Shown: in pieces, positions 34,012 through 47,408 of the stretch
How the letters are laid out: each line of letters starts with the position of its first letter
Numbering within the stretch: the stretch's first letter is position 1
Assembly (NCBI GenBank): GCA_018343915.1
Contig: JABRWF010000005.1
Coordinates: forward strand, 3,259,001-3,323,000
Direction: 5' to 3'
Origin: Agroathelia rolfsii
Taxonomy: Eukaryota > Basidiomycota > Agaricomycetes > Amylocorticiales > Amylocorticiaceae
Length of the DNA: 64,000 bases
Made by a program: the position numbers and the translations under genes
Notes under the pieces: generated by a model
Told to the model about the DNA's origin: nothing
Database searches by the model: none
The model's input: only the letters and a program-made list of their open reading frames with translations

Positions 34012-35900
34012 ATGGCATCGCTTGTATCCGCGTCCTCGGATAACCCATCGACTAACGCAGCCCTGCCCGCATCGGGCCACCCTCAGCCCCTTCAAAAGCT
34101 TCATCTAAGTTGAACTAACTCCAGCACCTCCACTGTGGTCGATGTGGCCTATTGAGACTACCAGGCATCGATGCCATACAGGATTTCACCAAATAGTGTT
34201 GCTTCTATCTCTTGGAACATCAACGGGCATAGTAATCGATGTATGTCTCGAAAGGGCCTAAAGTAGCTCGATTGTTCTCTTGACAGGCTAGTTGTTCTAG
34301 ACAGTGCGCTTGCCATGCTTGTCTACGATTTTGGTGTGTTTATGGTGATCTACTGTTACCCATGAATGACTTGAGTGCTAAACCTGGATAGTATTGACAT
34401 TCGAAGATGAGGTTCGCTGATCTCTCTGCCTTGACTTCTGCCACTTCATTCAGTCTTTCAATTTCCTAACAGCGCAATTTTTTCTGGGTATGTATTCAGT
34501 CTATGGCCATTCTTCGGATTTTCTCACACCCCGTTCTAGAATTGGCGGCTTAGCTGGGCGAGTGCATTATTCATTTGGGTACTTTTTCGCACATTCTGCT
34601 GCAACATCGAATATATGAGCAATCTGTATACTCTAGAATCGATACTCAAGCCTTATCTTAGTCTTGTACGTAATTCCATATCCCCAGTTATCATCTTATT
34701 TACTCCGCGGTTAGACTCAGCTGTATAGGTGCGCCTGTCACACATAATAAAACCATTTCCGTTTGCTAAGGCTTTGCAGTATATTCCAAGCATCATCCTA
34801 GTGATTCAGTGCGTTCCAAATAGACTATTCTATTACAATCCTATTTAATCCTGCTTTTGTAGCTGTAAGCTACTTCTCTACACTTCAAGCCACCCTTCCT
34901 AATACCATATCCAGGTGTATGCGCCGGCTTCTCTTTATGCAAGCTATGTTTTTACGCTCTATGTAGGCTGGATATGGTTCAATATTGAAGGGTGGTTAGG
35001 CCTCTCTAGTGCCTGGTCTACGGAATGTGAGTATCTTTTATATACAATTATCTATGTATCAGTCATCTCTTATCAGTTGTACAGTAATCTTGCAACTTCG
35101 AATTTATGCTCTCTATGAGCGCTCTATCCCAATCGCGACCACCCTGGGTATTTCTTTTGCTCTCCAGGCTCTTGGAGTCATAGGAATTCTCGCCGCAATG
35201 ACGCACGACATGTCCGGTAAGTTCGGCACCACTTTGGGGGTAAATCATAGGTGTTAATTCGACTGTTACTATATCTCCTAGCTGTTGCCTTACAGACGGG
35301 ACCATTATACCATTGTGCCGCCCCCAATATACCATCATGGGTACCTACACTTTGGGCCTTTATCCTGGCTTTTGAGAGTATCTTGTTTGGTTTAGCCATT
35401 GTCAAAGGCTACCAGCGGTTGCGTTACCAACATCATTCTGCACGGTCGTCAACCTGGTGTGGACCTCATCTACACATGCAGGATTTTGGACGCTCGCTTT
35501 ATGATATACTAGTACGAGACTCAGTGATGTACTACATAGCTGTTCTGTTGATCTACTTGGTCAACATGATCTTGTGGATTGTACAGCCGGTACGCTTCTA
35601 TACATGCTAACAGCCTCATTCTGACACTTAAAACCGATATTTATGTTATAGGAACAGTTTCTTGACATTATGACACCATTTGCTATCGCTATACCTTCAG
35701 TATTTTGCACTAGACTCATGATCAACATTCGTTCATCCCATCATGGTAACCTAAACGCGCCAGTAGACTCCCCAAGCAACATCGAATTGGATATCCTCAT
35801 CCCGACAACAACCCCATCTCATTCTCGACTCAATCCTGACGACACAGTTAACGGCCCATCTCACTGCGAAACTCACGCATCTTCTTCGGTGCCGCCGTGA
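34012..35900 (+). CDS. DUF6533 seven-helix membrane protein
   Basis: The gene is broken by many short introns, and its 5' end is unresolved (between 34012 and 34286). Clear exons are 34287-34333, 34392-34411, 34473-34487 (a 15-nt exon), 34540-34578 and 34637-34669. Together they read LVVLDSALAMLVYDF, VLTFEDE, RNFFW, NWRLSWASALFIW and NRYSSLILVLY, the DUF6533 signature. Later exons include one ending 35216, then 35282-35589 and 35652-35900. LQLRIYALYERS, RDSVMYYIAVLLIYLVNM and PSVFCTRLMINIR are typical of later helices of this family. The tail is a short hydrophilic Ser/Pro/His region. The family is large in mushroom fungi and looks receptor-like, but no ligand or function is established. Junctions between 34670 and 35150 are uncertain. 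Confidence 0.75.
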
Positions 35901-38900
35901 AGACTTACCCGAAAATGGCAAATATTGTCTTTTGAAATTTATTTTGGACGCATCAATCAAATCAGGGCGGAAGAAAAGAAAATTACTCTATGAAAGCAGC
36001 GTGTGTACAAATTTATGTATATGTGAGTGTGCCTCTTCGGCTTCTGCCATTGCATTTCTGTTCGCAATGTCCTTTAGAATTCAATGTATTATGCCCATTT
36101 CATACCCTAAGAATTATACCAACCCTTTACTTTTGTTCTGCATTCGCCATGTGCACCATCCATGACATCTCTCGCTCCAATCAGTTGTGCCTGATGGATA
36201 TATCACAAGCTTGTGAATACAAATTTATCATCGCTACCACCACAATACGATGCATAAAGAATCCACGCGGTGCCGAACATTCGACCATCATCATGCGTCA
36301 CGGAAGTAGTATATCGGCGACTTGATTTCTTTCAGCCGGGTCTTGTAAGTGCTAAAGTAATACTGGTTGAGAGGTGCCGGGTTCAGGGGTGAGTATGAAA
36401 TGCTCCGCTAGGTTCGCTGTCCAATATGCCCCTGAGGGCATGAATATGCATGAATGCCTTTAGCAAACACCCTCCTCGTACATCAGACTGATGCGGCTTG
36501 TGCCCGAAGGAGGAGAGTGAACGGAACTATGTGGCTAGGGCGTACGATCAAATCCTAGTATACCCAGGTTAAACCTCAGCTTGTCCGTGATTTTTCAATC
36601 GTCTGCCTTATGCTTATTCAGATATAGACGTCCACCTTCGATGTGTTCGATGCATTTCACCGTTCTGGGAAGCTGGTTTATTTAACACTGACCCTCAACC
36701 TTAATGACCTAAACAGAATCCCATGACCTTTTTCTCCCGCTTCCTTTGAGCCTGGGCTTTCAAATTGAGACACTGACAAACCTTTGCTTTTCGCTATCTG
36801 CAAAGACTCAGGCTGTCAGCTCCTTTAGGAATCATTCATAGTTTTAAGATTAGTACTAGTATTGTGTTTGCGACTCTTCTCGTCGATTCGGGGGAAACTC
36901 TTTCGGTAAACACAACAGGAAAGCATTATTTTTACTCCTCATTTTGACGATTAATGAACAAGTATATACGCACATAATCCATCCGGCACTCTACATCATG
37001 CATTGGCATCATGCTCATATAGCGACCCTTGCAACAGGAACAGCATACTGTAAGCTCTTATTGGCTTGAGATCCCCTTTCTACGTTATCCTTTTCAGTCT
37101 TCTCAATTGACGCCTTTGCCTGGATATCACGGACTTGGCCCATTCTTCTGCAGCAAGAATCGATCTGATGTATCATGCATGATAGGCCACAAACTTATCG
37201 TTCATCACCCACCACGACAACATACTCTGAAAGAAAACCTACTTCAATTTGCACGCACAGCCAACACTGCTAAAACTATATGCTGATAGTAAGTTTCGCT
37301 CTGAATACAATACAATGGGAGGAAAGAAGCGTCAGGTTCGTCCGCGAAATGCGCATTTACACGTTGCAAAGAATGTGATGAGTGATGGAAAGACCAGAGC
37401 TTGAGAAACGCGCAGCCATACTGCGCTGTAAGCTTCGCTAATGGGAAGACATCATCGTATCACCACCCCACAACGGACTTGAGCTTGAACGGTTGCTGAC
37501 AATTCAGTTGTGCCTCCTTCTCTTGTTCCCATGTCAGCACTACAGTGACATTTCGTGATATGATGTCATTGTTATCGTCACCGTCACAATGTTGGACAAG
37601 TAGTACGTGAAGGTGTCCCTTCCTCTTCCTGCATAAATTTAGGATGAGACACCTACTCTCCTGTCGTGTTCGTCCTGATAACTGAACTTGTACCTTAAGT
37701 TTATGAGTTTAAAAGCCCTGACTACAAATGAAGTTATTTTTTTCTTCTCAGGAACTTCAAAAAGCAGACTTGGCCAATACATGCTTTTGTATTCAAGGTA
37801 AAAGAATTATATGTGTTGAAGTCGTGGCCATGCGGAGACGACCTCGTGTTTTTGTGTGCCAGTACGGCCCTATTTAATTCACCCTCGCCGGCCTCACTAC
37901 TCAAGTTGACCGAAACGCCGCCATGTTTCGCGTTGCAACGCAACTACGACTTTTGACATCTCGCATACACGCTGATAGCAACTAAGAGCGTCATCGCACG
38001 AAAAGCGATTTGCTTGAAGAATAGGAAGCGAGTGTGTGGTGTGCGCCCAGCCATGGCTAGCATAGCTTCTCAATTTAACTAGCGCTCCACACACCACGCA
38101 AAAATATCGCCGACAAATTCTCTTCTTTTTAAATTCGCTTCTTTCCATTAAACATTAGTACATGTATACATCATACCCACATTTCAAGGGATCTCTTGGC
38201 AATGACAGAAAAACAGAAAAAATCCGGGATTTCAAAAGGCAATGACGAATCAGAAGTCTATCCTGTTTTTAGCCGGGATGAGATGATATTTGATGACGGA
38301 TAAATGCATGGTGTGGTAAGCAGTGGCAGTAGCAACAGTAACAACACTGCATAACCAAGTCGTTGATGATAAAGAATTGCATACTCAACAACGCCCACCA
38401 GTCACCGAACGGCCGAAGGCCCGGGGTGGCCAAGGAGCGGAAATTTTTATATGTCTGCCCGGCGGCATAAACTTACGCATGACGCATTATATAAGCAGAA
38501 AAGCTGTGCCTTCGATTGCTAAGTAATTTATTAAAGAACTGGAAATTGGAACCCAAGAATGCGTACACAGCAGCCTGAAGGGGTGTATGACTGTGGGAGA
38601 TAATACGGGAAAAAGCCACTTATTGCACTTGCCACTACTGCGCCCACCGTGCGATGCAAACCCGTTTGTCATTTGTGTCATGTCATATTCATTCTGAAGA
38701 CCTGCTTTATAATCGCAACCATATTATTATCATTACGCCAATAACACGCAAGTGCCTTGCTAATGTCAAGACATGTCGCCCACCATAGAATCGTATCTTA
38801 GCCTGAGGTTCCCTAAGCCACATGTGTACACGCGGCCATGGGAATGGAAACAAGAGGCACCCCGGAGTTGCCATTTCTAGGCATTTTGGCATGCAATCTC

Positions 38901-41009
38901 CTTAACCGTTGCACCCGAGCCTGCGGATGGATGTGATGTGAGCAGCAGCGCTCTAGCCTCTAATAGGCCAATAATTCGGCCTTGCCAGGCCTTCTTCCTT
39001 AAACCCTCCATATACCCTCTTTTATAAACTTTCTCCTCGGATTGATTCGGTGAGAAGGTACAGATACAGTTTATCCGTTGGCATGTTCAGAGAAATTGGC
39101 AGGATTTCATTATGTATTAGAGTTCACGTTCGCTGAAGGGTCGGGCGAAGACGATGAGCTTGAAGAGGGAAAAGCAACTGGGATCATCACGGTATGTGCT
39201 CAGCACCGCACTAAGCTTCATATCGATCAGAAAATATATTTAAATATCCATGTTCGATATACCGCGGAGAAACGGAGCCTCCGATCGCTCAAGTAATTAA
39301 GTTCAAGGAAAACTAGATATTGTGATGAAAATGCTGGGCAACGTACAGTATATCTGTCCTTGGGTGCATCTGTCAATCAAGTTGGGTTGGATTTGTATAC
39401 GTAGAGAGAGGGGGAGAGCCCTTTTGTATGTGTGAAGCTGTGAAAGATTCGGAGGGCCGCTCAGGTGGATCCTATCAATCAGTTAACGCACACAAACGTC
39501 AAATGTGAATACATATTGAATACTGGCGCCGTGAATATGCTAGAGTTGATGTCAGCGGCGTTACAACTGACAGGGCACGCTGTTGTTAATAAAGGCATGA
39601 ATGATATACACGAACAAATCAATGGTTTTGAAGGATAATGAAGAAGTCGAATTCGAAGCAGTGCTGCGCACTATAAATGGGAGTATGTGTAAACTAGTTA
39701 GATGCTCTGGTCAATGATTCCCACTGATGAGCGCCGTAGAACAATAGTTTTTGCACTAGAAGTGCTGTGATCCGTCACTAGAATTAAAGAATATAAGCCA
39801 GTGAATGTGCCTGGTTGCTGGGGCCTGGAGTTGGAGGACAACCAATAGCGATGTGTAGGATAGCACTGAACTTGCTGTTGCGATAGTATTCCTCGTCCAT
39901 ATAGCTCTTTTCAGTAGTAAAAGCAGACCTATCACGTTCTCAAGGCCAGGACGTGATGCTGGATGAATGTTGGAAAGGAACCAACAGATCCACTTGCACA
40001 TGGCGAGTTCCTAGTTACAGAAAGGTAACTCCGTAGTTCTTGATTAGCTTTCAAAGTTGGAGTGCCGAGCACAATAAGATAACTGCAGATAATCCAGTCC
40101 AAGGACATTCTACTCCATTAAGATGAAGTACTATGGCCTTCGTCATTTAGACAATTTAGGGAAACCAGATAGCCTCTACCAGTAGTACAACTCTCAGGAC
40201 TAATCAGACAGGTGCGAGGCAAATACCGATACGTCCCTCGGGAAATACCATTGGACAAGGTCAAACTGGATGATGATCAACTCGGGGTGTTGATTGACAT
40301 AACGGGTAGAAATGAGATGGGAGCTAGATCATTGAATGGGGGGCACTAGTGACAACATGGAAATTACTTTAGTCTGGACTCGAGAGACGTGAAAAGGAAA
40401 AGAGATTGTTGTTACATAAGGATTTTAGGTCATGGCGGCGACGACACACACTTATGCCGCCGCATCTTATGTGAAGTGGCTGTCAAAGTGCGACGCCATG
40501 AAGCCATGAAAGGGAACTCCCATTTACCACCGCACTTGACTTGACAGCTGATGATGGGCTGGTTTCCACAACGGAGTACCCAGGTGGTGTTTGTTGTATA
40601 CTTCTGGGATACTCCGCGGACAATCCACAGTAATCATCGATGATAATTCACATGCAAAGACAGTCAAAAAGTTGGGCAGAGAGAGGCAGACACAAGCCTC
40701 GAGGTCTGTGAGGATCAGAGGGCATTTTTTGTTTTCAAAAAATGGGCACGTGAAGTAACGGCAGTGTCAGGCCACAAGATTAAGCGATGAGGAGATGGGA
40801 GCACAAAACCTGGGGTTGCTAACCTCATCCCGGACGGATCAGAGCGATCGAGATCTTGCGGTGATGGCAGAATCCGTGGACCCGGAAGTGAAAAGTTGAG
40901 GGTGGCTAGTATAATACACGGCTGTAAACGAACCAAGGCATGTCGGTCCCTCGTGTCTGCCATCCCTCTCCCCCTCCTCCTCCTTCCTTCACGTCTCTCG
41001 CAACTTATC
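35901..41009. other. Large gene-poor region
   Basis: About 5.1 kb without a supported gene on either strand. Open frames are short and AT-biased. A stretch at about 39010-39080 looks like a core promoter (AT-rich box ahead of short open frames), but nothing downstream reads as a protein of recognisable type. I see no terminal repeats, tRNA or transposase motifs. Decayed transposons too diverged to see by eye, or non-coding RNA genes, are possible. Confidence 0.4.
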
Positions 41010-42213
41010 ATGAGCAGTAATACTCAGGTAAATGGCTGGTTGAATCAACTGCGCTCCCTATCAGCCTCCGAATGGTGCCATGACATCTCGTCATCCTTGC
41101 CTGATGAAGGCTATGACGAACTCCGCCATGTAGATGTCCTTGCAGAAGAGGTTTGTCGTAGCCCCAGTTCAATCATAGTTCTGAGCTCAAGTCTTGACAC
41201 TCCCATATCAGACATCTTCATTACAAGCTGGCCTAGTCTCTCGTCAGCAAAGGGCATCCAAGCAACTGCGTGTTCATGTACCTTTGTCCCCTGAGATCCG
41301 TGCATCAGGCCTACAGCGTATGCCATCCATTGGAGACATTCTTGGCACTCCCCAGCACAACCGCACACCTTCAGAGGCCACCGCAGCATCTTGCTCGTCC
41401 CGCGATACAACTCCCACTTTAGCCTCGACGTCGTCATTCTCACACGACTCGTACTGCACATCTATGGAGCCCCCTTCGCCACCTTATCATCACATGGCTG
41501 GGGAGATCTACACCGGTTCGCAGATCTTTCTAGGTCACAGCTCTGCTGTACATCCATACATGAATAAGCAACCCTGCCAGAGTCGGTGGAGTTTATCTAC
41601 CACTGCTTCTGAGGAGGACCGACTGCAGTCTTCCCAACAGTCATCGCCACTATCCCCTCGTTCCATCAAGCGCTTCTGGCGTGCCTCTTTCTCCAAACCT
41701 CCGACTAAGGAGACCGGAAGGAAGGCAAGGAGGCAGCCTTCCTTGCCCTCATTTATTGCATCCTCTCCTTCAACGCTTTCCTTGGCTTCCAGGAGTCACG
41801 ACAATACCAGCAGAAGCCCACCCAGGAGCCGGGCATCGTCGCATTGTCCACCCATACCTACATCCCCTAGTCAAGACAAATTCCCTCCCATCAGCTGTGT
41901 CCCCTCTGTCCCACAGTCACCCTCACTATCGCGTCCGGCTCTCCCGCGCTCATCGACGGCCCAGGCTTCGTTTGTACCGTTTCCTACATCCTCATCTCTG
42001 GATACCTCGGACCCGACCTCGCGCGCCCCCTCTCCCATTATCGAGGAACCGGAGCATGGTGAATTTGGAGACGCTCCTACCGCTACTAACGCCGAGCCCT
42101 CAAAGAGAGGGAGACTCTTCTCACGTTTGCGTGCTATCTCTCTCAAAAAGAAGCAACCCAAAAGAATGAAGAGTTTGCCCGCTATTCCTCTCCTGCCATC
42201 CCCAGCCATATAG
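41010..42213 (+). CDS. Ser/Pro-rich protein of unknown function, 380 aa
   Basis: Two exons, 41010-41150 and 41212-42213, join in phase 0 across a 61-nt intron (gtttgt ... atcag). I recognise no domain. The N-terminal about 47 residues look globular (WLNQLRSLSASEWC, DELRHVDVLAEE). The rest is disordered in composition: Ser/Pro/Thr-rich with short basic clusters such as IKRFWRASFSKPP and RGRLFSRLRAISLKKKQP near the C-terminus. Pattern and clusters resemble phosphoregulated or nuclear-localised fungal regulators, but no function can be given. A second possible mini-intron (41028-41065) would shorten the N-terminus and cannot be excluded. Confidence 0.65.
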
Positions 42214-45200
42214 ACAAACAACTCAGAAGAAGATAAAAAAGAAAAGAAGAAGAAATCTTGATCAGCTAAATTTATTCTCTATTCTCAAAGCAAAAAGCAT
42301 TGTACACCGACAACACTTTCTATTACCTTGCTGCATATCCATCCTCTTGCATCCATCATTGTCATCACTACCATCAATCCACTTTCAACGCCTTTTTCTC
42401 CTGGCATCATCTTCCATTTGGACTTTGTATAGAATTTTGTATAGACGCTATGTGTATCACTGGCCCCCACCCTTTCCTACGCTCCTTAACCGACCAACAC
42501 AACAAATAAACTCTTCAAAAATCATCTTTTGTTCATTCCCTCCCGCAACGCCCTCATTGATCGATCTGCTTTCACTCGTTTTGCTGTGTTTTTTTCTGTC
42601 TCTACTTTTATTGCTCCTTTGCGTGCGCTTCCCACTCCTTTTCTTGTCAGTTTCTCGATTCTAGTTTATCTCGGTTCCAAAGTTGAAATGTTTGTTTACT
42701 TGTACTCGTCCCTATATTCGCTTCCTTGCTGTTCGCATCACTCGTCAAACCAGCTAGCTAGCAACTACTTGCCGCCGTTGATTATCGGTCGCGTATAATG
42801 TCTTGTTACCCAGCAAAAAAATAGAGAGAATGTTCCTATCAATATTTGCGTTGGGATGTTGGTTTGATGCAATCAAGCAGATATATGGCAACGCGAGCGA
42901 TAGCTCCACCGTTTTGACTTGAATCCTAATGATACATGTATCGCCATGAAATTTACTTACTTACATGTACTCGAAATCGGTAATTATCATAGAAATGCAG
43001 TTCATACATTTGCAAATCGAAACATCACGGTTGATCTTCAATCAATACCCCAGTTTTTGTCAAATTTGAAATAGATCGCGTTTGATTCACCTATTTCTCC
43101 GTATTTTGGCGCTTGGCCCTGGATGGTGGATCTTTTAGCTTGAAATTGTTTAAAACTGAAACGTCGGCGGCATCACTTGCAAATTCAGTCGTTTCAACTG
43201 TTACAAGTGCGTCGCCTACATACGTTTTGTATTTCATGTGATACACTTGTACTTGTCGAGGGGAAATGCAGCATTTTTCTGTGCCATGAGATCGGATTCA
43301 GGGCTCGACGGATCTAAGGCAAAATCAAGCACGAGGTGCGCGAGGCACACTTGGCAACCCTAACAATGATCATAACAACTTCATCTTAACTTGGGCTTGA
43401 GTGCTCATGCAGTGCACTGATGCGCATGATAATTGTGTCGGATTCCCCAGCCGATTTTTTTTTGAGTGCCCAGTGCTCGCTTCCGCCGACATGATCACTA
43501 CACGATGTACTACTGTTCTAATAGGCCCCCCTCCGCCCAACCATGCGAGCTGCGGGTGCGAATACCGATTTGAAGACATTACTTTTTCAGTGAGCCACTA
43601 GTGTAATACCAAATCACAATTACTACCAGTAGTACTATCAGGCTTCCTAAAATTTTACCCCATCCAGGGTGGTCTCTTTCAAAAATGTATTAGGTTACTA
43701 TAGTCTGCACCAGCAGCGCTGGTCACTAAACTATTCCTGGTAGATCCTTGCTCATATCGGTGCGCCACTAGTTCCCTCCTGCATTTCCCAGATGCTGCTG
43801 CAACACGCCAGTCAGCCAGCAGCGGAATGCTGTACCAGTCATCAACTAGACCATAGTCAGCACAGTCGTCTAACTGATGACGTAATATACACTTACTGGC
43901 AGGAGGGCGGGTTGGTGTCTTGTTATTCGTATCATGTCATCAATTGACTTTTTCAAGCTCTCAGGCCTCAGGTGCAGTGCTGGTGTTATTGGCAGCTGGA
44001 CCCACTGGCACTGTCGCCCAGTCTGACTTATTGGTCTTCCTCTTTCAAGTCGGTCAACTGAATGACGACCGGCCGGCTGCTCAGGCTTGACATCCTCAAT
44101 ATATGCTTAAGACGCCGACCCATTGATTGACTCTTCTCTTCGGCTGACTTGCTAAACCCTAGTGTCGATTATACTATTATGATCCCACTACGACTGTCTT
44201 TTCATTCCTACCTTGAAAATCTGGTCTATTTCCAAATAAAGTCTTGGGGATTCGATTGCTTAAGCTTCTATTTGCACGTAATGACCACCAACAATTCACC
44301 GCAACTATCATGAAGAGGCCGAGGAACTCCCCACGTCAAATGTGTCAAATTTCGTGCATATATCGACTGCTTTGGCTACATATACTTTTACTTGGGGACT
44401 CAATCCCCAGTGTTGAATAAACCTCGTGCATTTAGCCATAACAAGGCCTGAATCCTGTGCAATCGCAACGACCCCATGGCGAGGTTTCTTAGGTACGTGT
44501 TTATGGGTGGTTCGCGTATGGCTGAATCATTGACAAACCTGTCGCGAATAGCGTAAGCGGCCGTAATACATCCATTTGATGTCCATGCCCGGTAGGATTG
44601 ACGCTATAATGAAAGGAAGGGTGAAGCAGCTCGCGAGTAAAATTTTGGTATTGATCTGTGTGCCGCTTCCTGTTTCGATCTCACCTCACCCCCAGAAACT
44701 CTGGTCTTGAGTTGATTTTTTCTGGCTCTTTGGATATTGAGATCACTACATCCATCTGTTCGCTATTTGTGACTTGATTTCTAACATTGTCTAAGCGTGA
44801 AAATGGGTGTTTTTCAGCAAGTTTTCGTGATTATCAGGCTCTGGAGTATACCTCTGTTTTTCATTCTAATCTACCTTATGAATCTTTTCCGAACATCCTT
44901 TGTTATGATAGTCACCTTGAGCTCACTTCTCATCACATAAAATTTGCTTTATCTCTGGTCTTGATTCATTTCATCATTGACCGAAAAAACAGTGTTCTGA
45001 GCTCGAGCCTCGATTGCCAATATCAATCCATGATACATCCATGATGTATAAAATCATATACCAAGGCTCTCGTTATATCGCCTTCTGATGATGCTAGGCA
45101 ATATCCCATTTCTCATCATCCCGCTCTCTTTTGATCATATAAATATCAAATCATCAGTAAATCATACCGAGGCCGGGTCGGTCTGGGTTCAAGCTCAACA

Positions 45201-45763
45201 TCAGATCATCCATTTTCGCTGCGACCGATGCTCTAGGCTTCGAACATGGATTTAATTCCCAATATTATCACGTTCATCATTGAATATTACATATTCCAAA
45301 TACGTGAGTTGGTCCATAGATCCGCCATTGTTACTATGGAAAGGGGAAAGCGCATCCTGGAAGGGTTCGGGCTGGAGCAGATATGATATATCTCGCGTCG
45401 ACTTGATCATCTTGCTCAGCTGTGCCCCTATCGGAATATGCTACTTCTCTGACAGTGCATGACCACCGTAAGGATTAAGAGTGTACCGTGTATTCACACC
45501 CGCTTTCATCCAGTTATTGTGTATAACATGACTGATATTTTATTTCATACATGTAAAAGACATGGGTGTATGCTACACACCGCCGGGGTTGTCCCCATTT
45601 ATGACCCAGTAATAATAATGCATCTCCAGAGACAATTAAAAGGGCGAGAGCGCCAGATCAACTAGCAGGCTGGGGGGTATACAGGTAAATCAAAGAGAGA
45701 CGGGCCCGGGATAAACGCCCGAAATCCCGAAATATTTACGTAGATCGACGAGTATAACATCAC
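42214..45763. other. Gene-poor region
   Basis: About 3.5 kb, pyrimidine-rich just after 42214 (3' UTR of the preceding gene), then AT-rich. No open frame has gene-like composition or intron structure, and no repeats with clear ends are seen. Confidence 0.4.
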
Positions 45764-47408
45764 TCAATGATATTTGCTGATCGCGTTGAGATAGGCCTGA
45801 CCTGATTGACTGAAAAGGCCAAAGATTATCAGATGGATGCGCAGTGGTGTATAGAGAAATCAGATTTACCTTAGCTGGCCATTGCTTACGGTGGGCCAGA
45901 CAGAGCCAAGGCCCTCGCCATCAGAATATGCATATGCATACACGCGATTATCGGATTCAAAAAGGTCAACAATGTCCGCGATGAACGTGTTGATCTCGTC
46001 TTGGTCTGTGCAGGGCACGAATCCATTGGAATCTATAATCAGGGATCATCTAACTGTCAGTTCGGAGCTCCAAGGCCGCTTTGGTAAGCGGCCTGTCCGT
46101 ACCGTCGACGCAGGCAAACTCGGTAACCCAGATGGGCTTGCCGTAAGTATTCCAGTAGTGGTCCTGTCAGAAATGTCCGCGGTGAACCTCTGAGCATATG
46201 GACATAGACAAGAAACTGACAATATCGGTTTTAACGCCATCCATATTGTTCTTATTCACATGGATAGCGGTGAAGTCCCACTGACGAGAGATAGCGTTCT
46301 TAAACGGCGTTAACCAAGTCTCGGCCGCTTGCTCTGGGAAATACGGGGAAATGATTGGTTAAAGGAAAAAAAAAATAGGCACCGCGGATAAGATGATTAC
46401 GCACTACACATGGATGGGCTACCAAGCAGTGCGCCTTTCTCGCCCATAGGAGCGATAAGCGAATCCCAAACAGCCGCGGCAGTAGAGACATCAACACCAG
46501 CAGATCCACCTCCCGCAGCACAGTCCGGCTCTTCGAAGCCGAGCACATATTGCTATACGGCGATAAATCTCCTTCCAATGAGTATAGATATGGTATGTAA
46601 GATGCTTACAGGGGTGGATGTAAGAGCCTTGAATGTGGCGAGACGTTTGGCATCATTGGAATCGGACTACAAGAAATTAGCACTTGCCATACAATTTTAC
46701 GAAAATAATAATAATAATACTGACGCTTGATCCGGCACCCCAAAGCATAGAAACACCGATGGGCTTGCCAGACTTGGATGGGTTGGGTGTCCTACCATTT
46801 ACATCAAGATAAGTTTCTTGATGATATGATTGATATATATGTTATAATAGCTACTGACCAATCATACCACCAACCAATGTGATCTTGCATCCAGTTGTAA
46901 CTGCATAGAATAAAGAATACTCAGCATCTCCTGGATATCCTAAATTGAGCAATTACCTATCACCGCCAGCGATACCAGCTTTGATGCCATTAGGGGTAAG
47001 CGACGAACTTGAACCGGAGGAGGTTGTGGTGGTAGCGGCAGCAGCCGAACTACTATAAGACGACGTGTATGAAGCCGTCATCTCGTATATTGTAGTTGTT
47101 GGTGCCTGATAGGAAGTGGTTGATGTAGATGTTGAGGTATACTCAGATGTAGTAGATGAAGTCGTAGTCGCAGAGCTACTAGTACTTGTAGCAGCATCGG
47201 AAGATATAGATGACGAACTACTCGATGACGCAACTGATGGCTTTGCGCTGCATCGACCGCTTCTGCGGCGCAATGGCTTCAAATCAGCGTCGCGGGCAGT
47301 AGTCATACGTGACGCCAGTTCGTGATGACCGCGAGCATGATGTATAGATGCTGCTGAGACGAGGAGCGACAGACTGGAGAGAACAAGAAAGGGGACTTTC
47401 ATCAACAT
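45764..47408 (-). CDS. Secreted GH128-type beta-glucanase (Asl1-like catalytic core)
   Basis: Nine exons: 47408-46957, 46900-46859, 46791-46725, 46666-46610, 46552-46405, 46333-46221, 46163-46103, 46032-45870 and 45809-45764; 382 aa with exact phase. A signal peptide (VPFLVLSSLSLLVSA, cleavage probably after VSA) leads to a Ser/Thr-rich linker of about 90 residues likely to be O-glycosylated. The catalytic core starts NGIKAGIAGGDSYNW. The acid/base motif is LGFEEPD and the nucleophile motif is KPIWVTEFAC. GFVPCTDQ and GQLSQSGQAYLNAIS complete the family pattern. GH128 enzymes hydrolyse beta-1,3-glucans, so a role in wall remodelling or fruiting is likely. The seventh exon was ended at 46103 because that junction (CVDD then SNGFVPC) matches the family; reading on would hit a stop. 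Confidence 0.9.

Noticed and set aside
39078..39296. Short frame after a promoter-like AT box
   Set aside because: It lacks an ATG in frame and the composition changes abruptly; no product could be recognised.
46410..46730. Plus-strand frame in the glucanase locus
   Set aside because: It is antisense to four well-supported glucanase exons.
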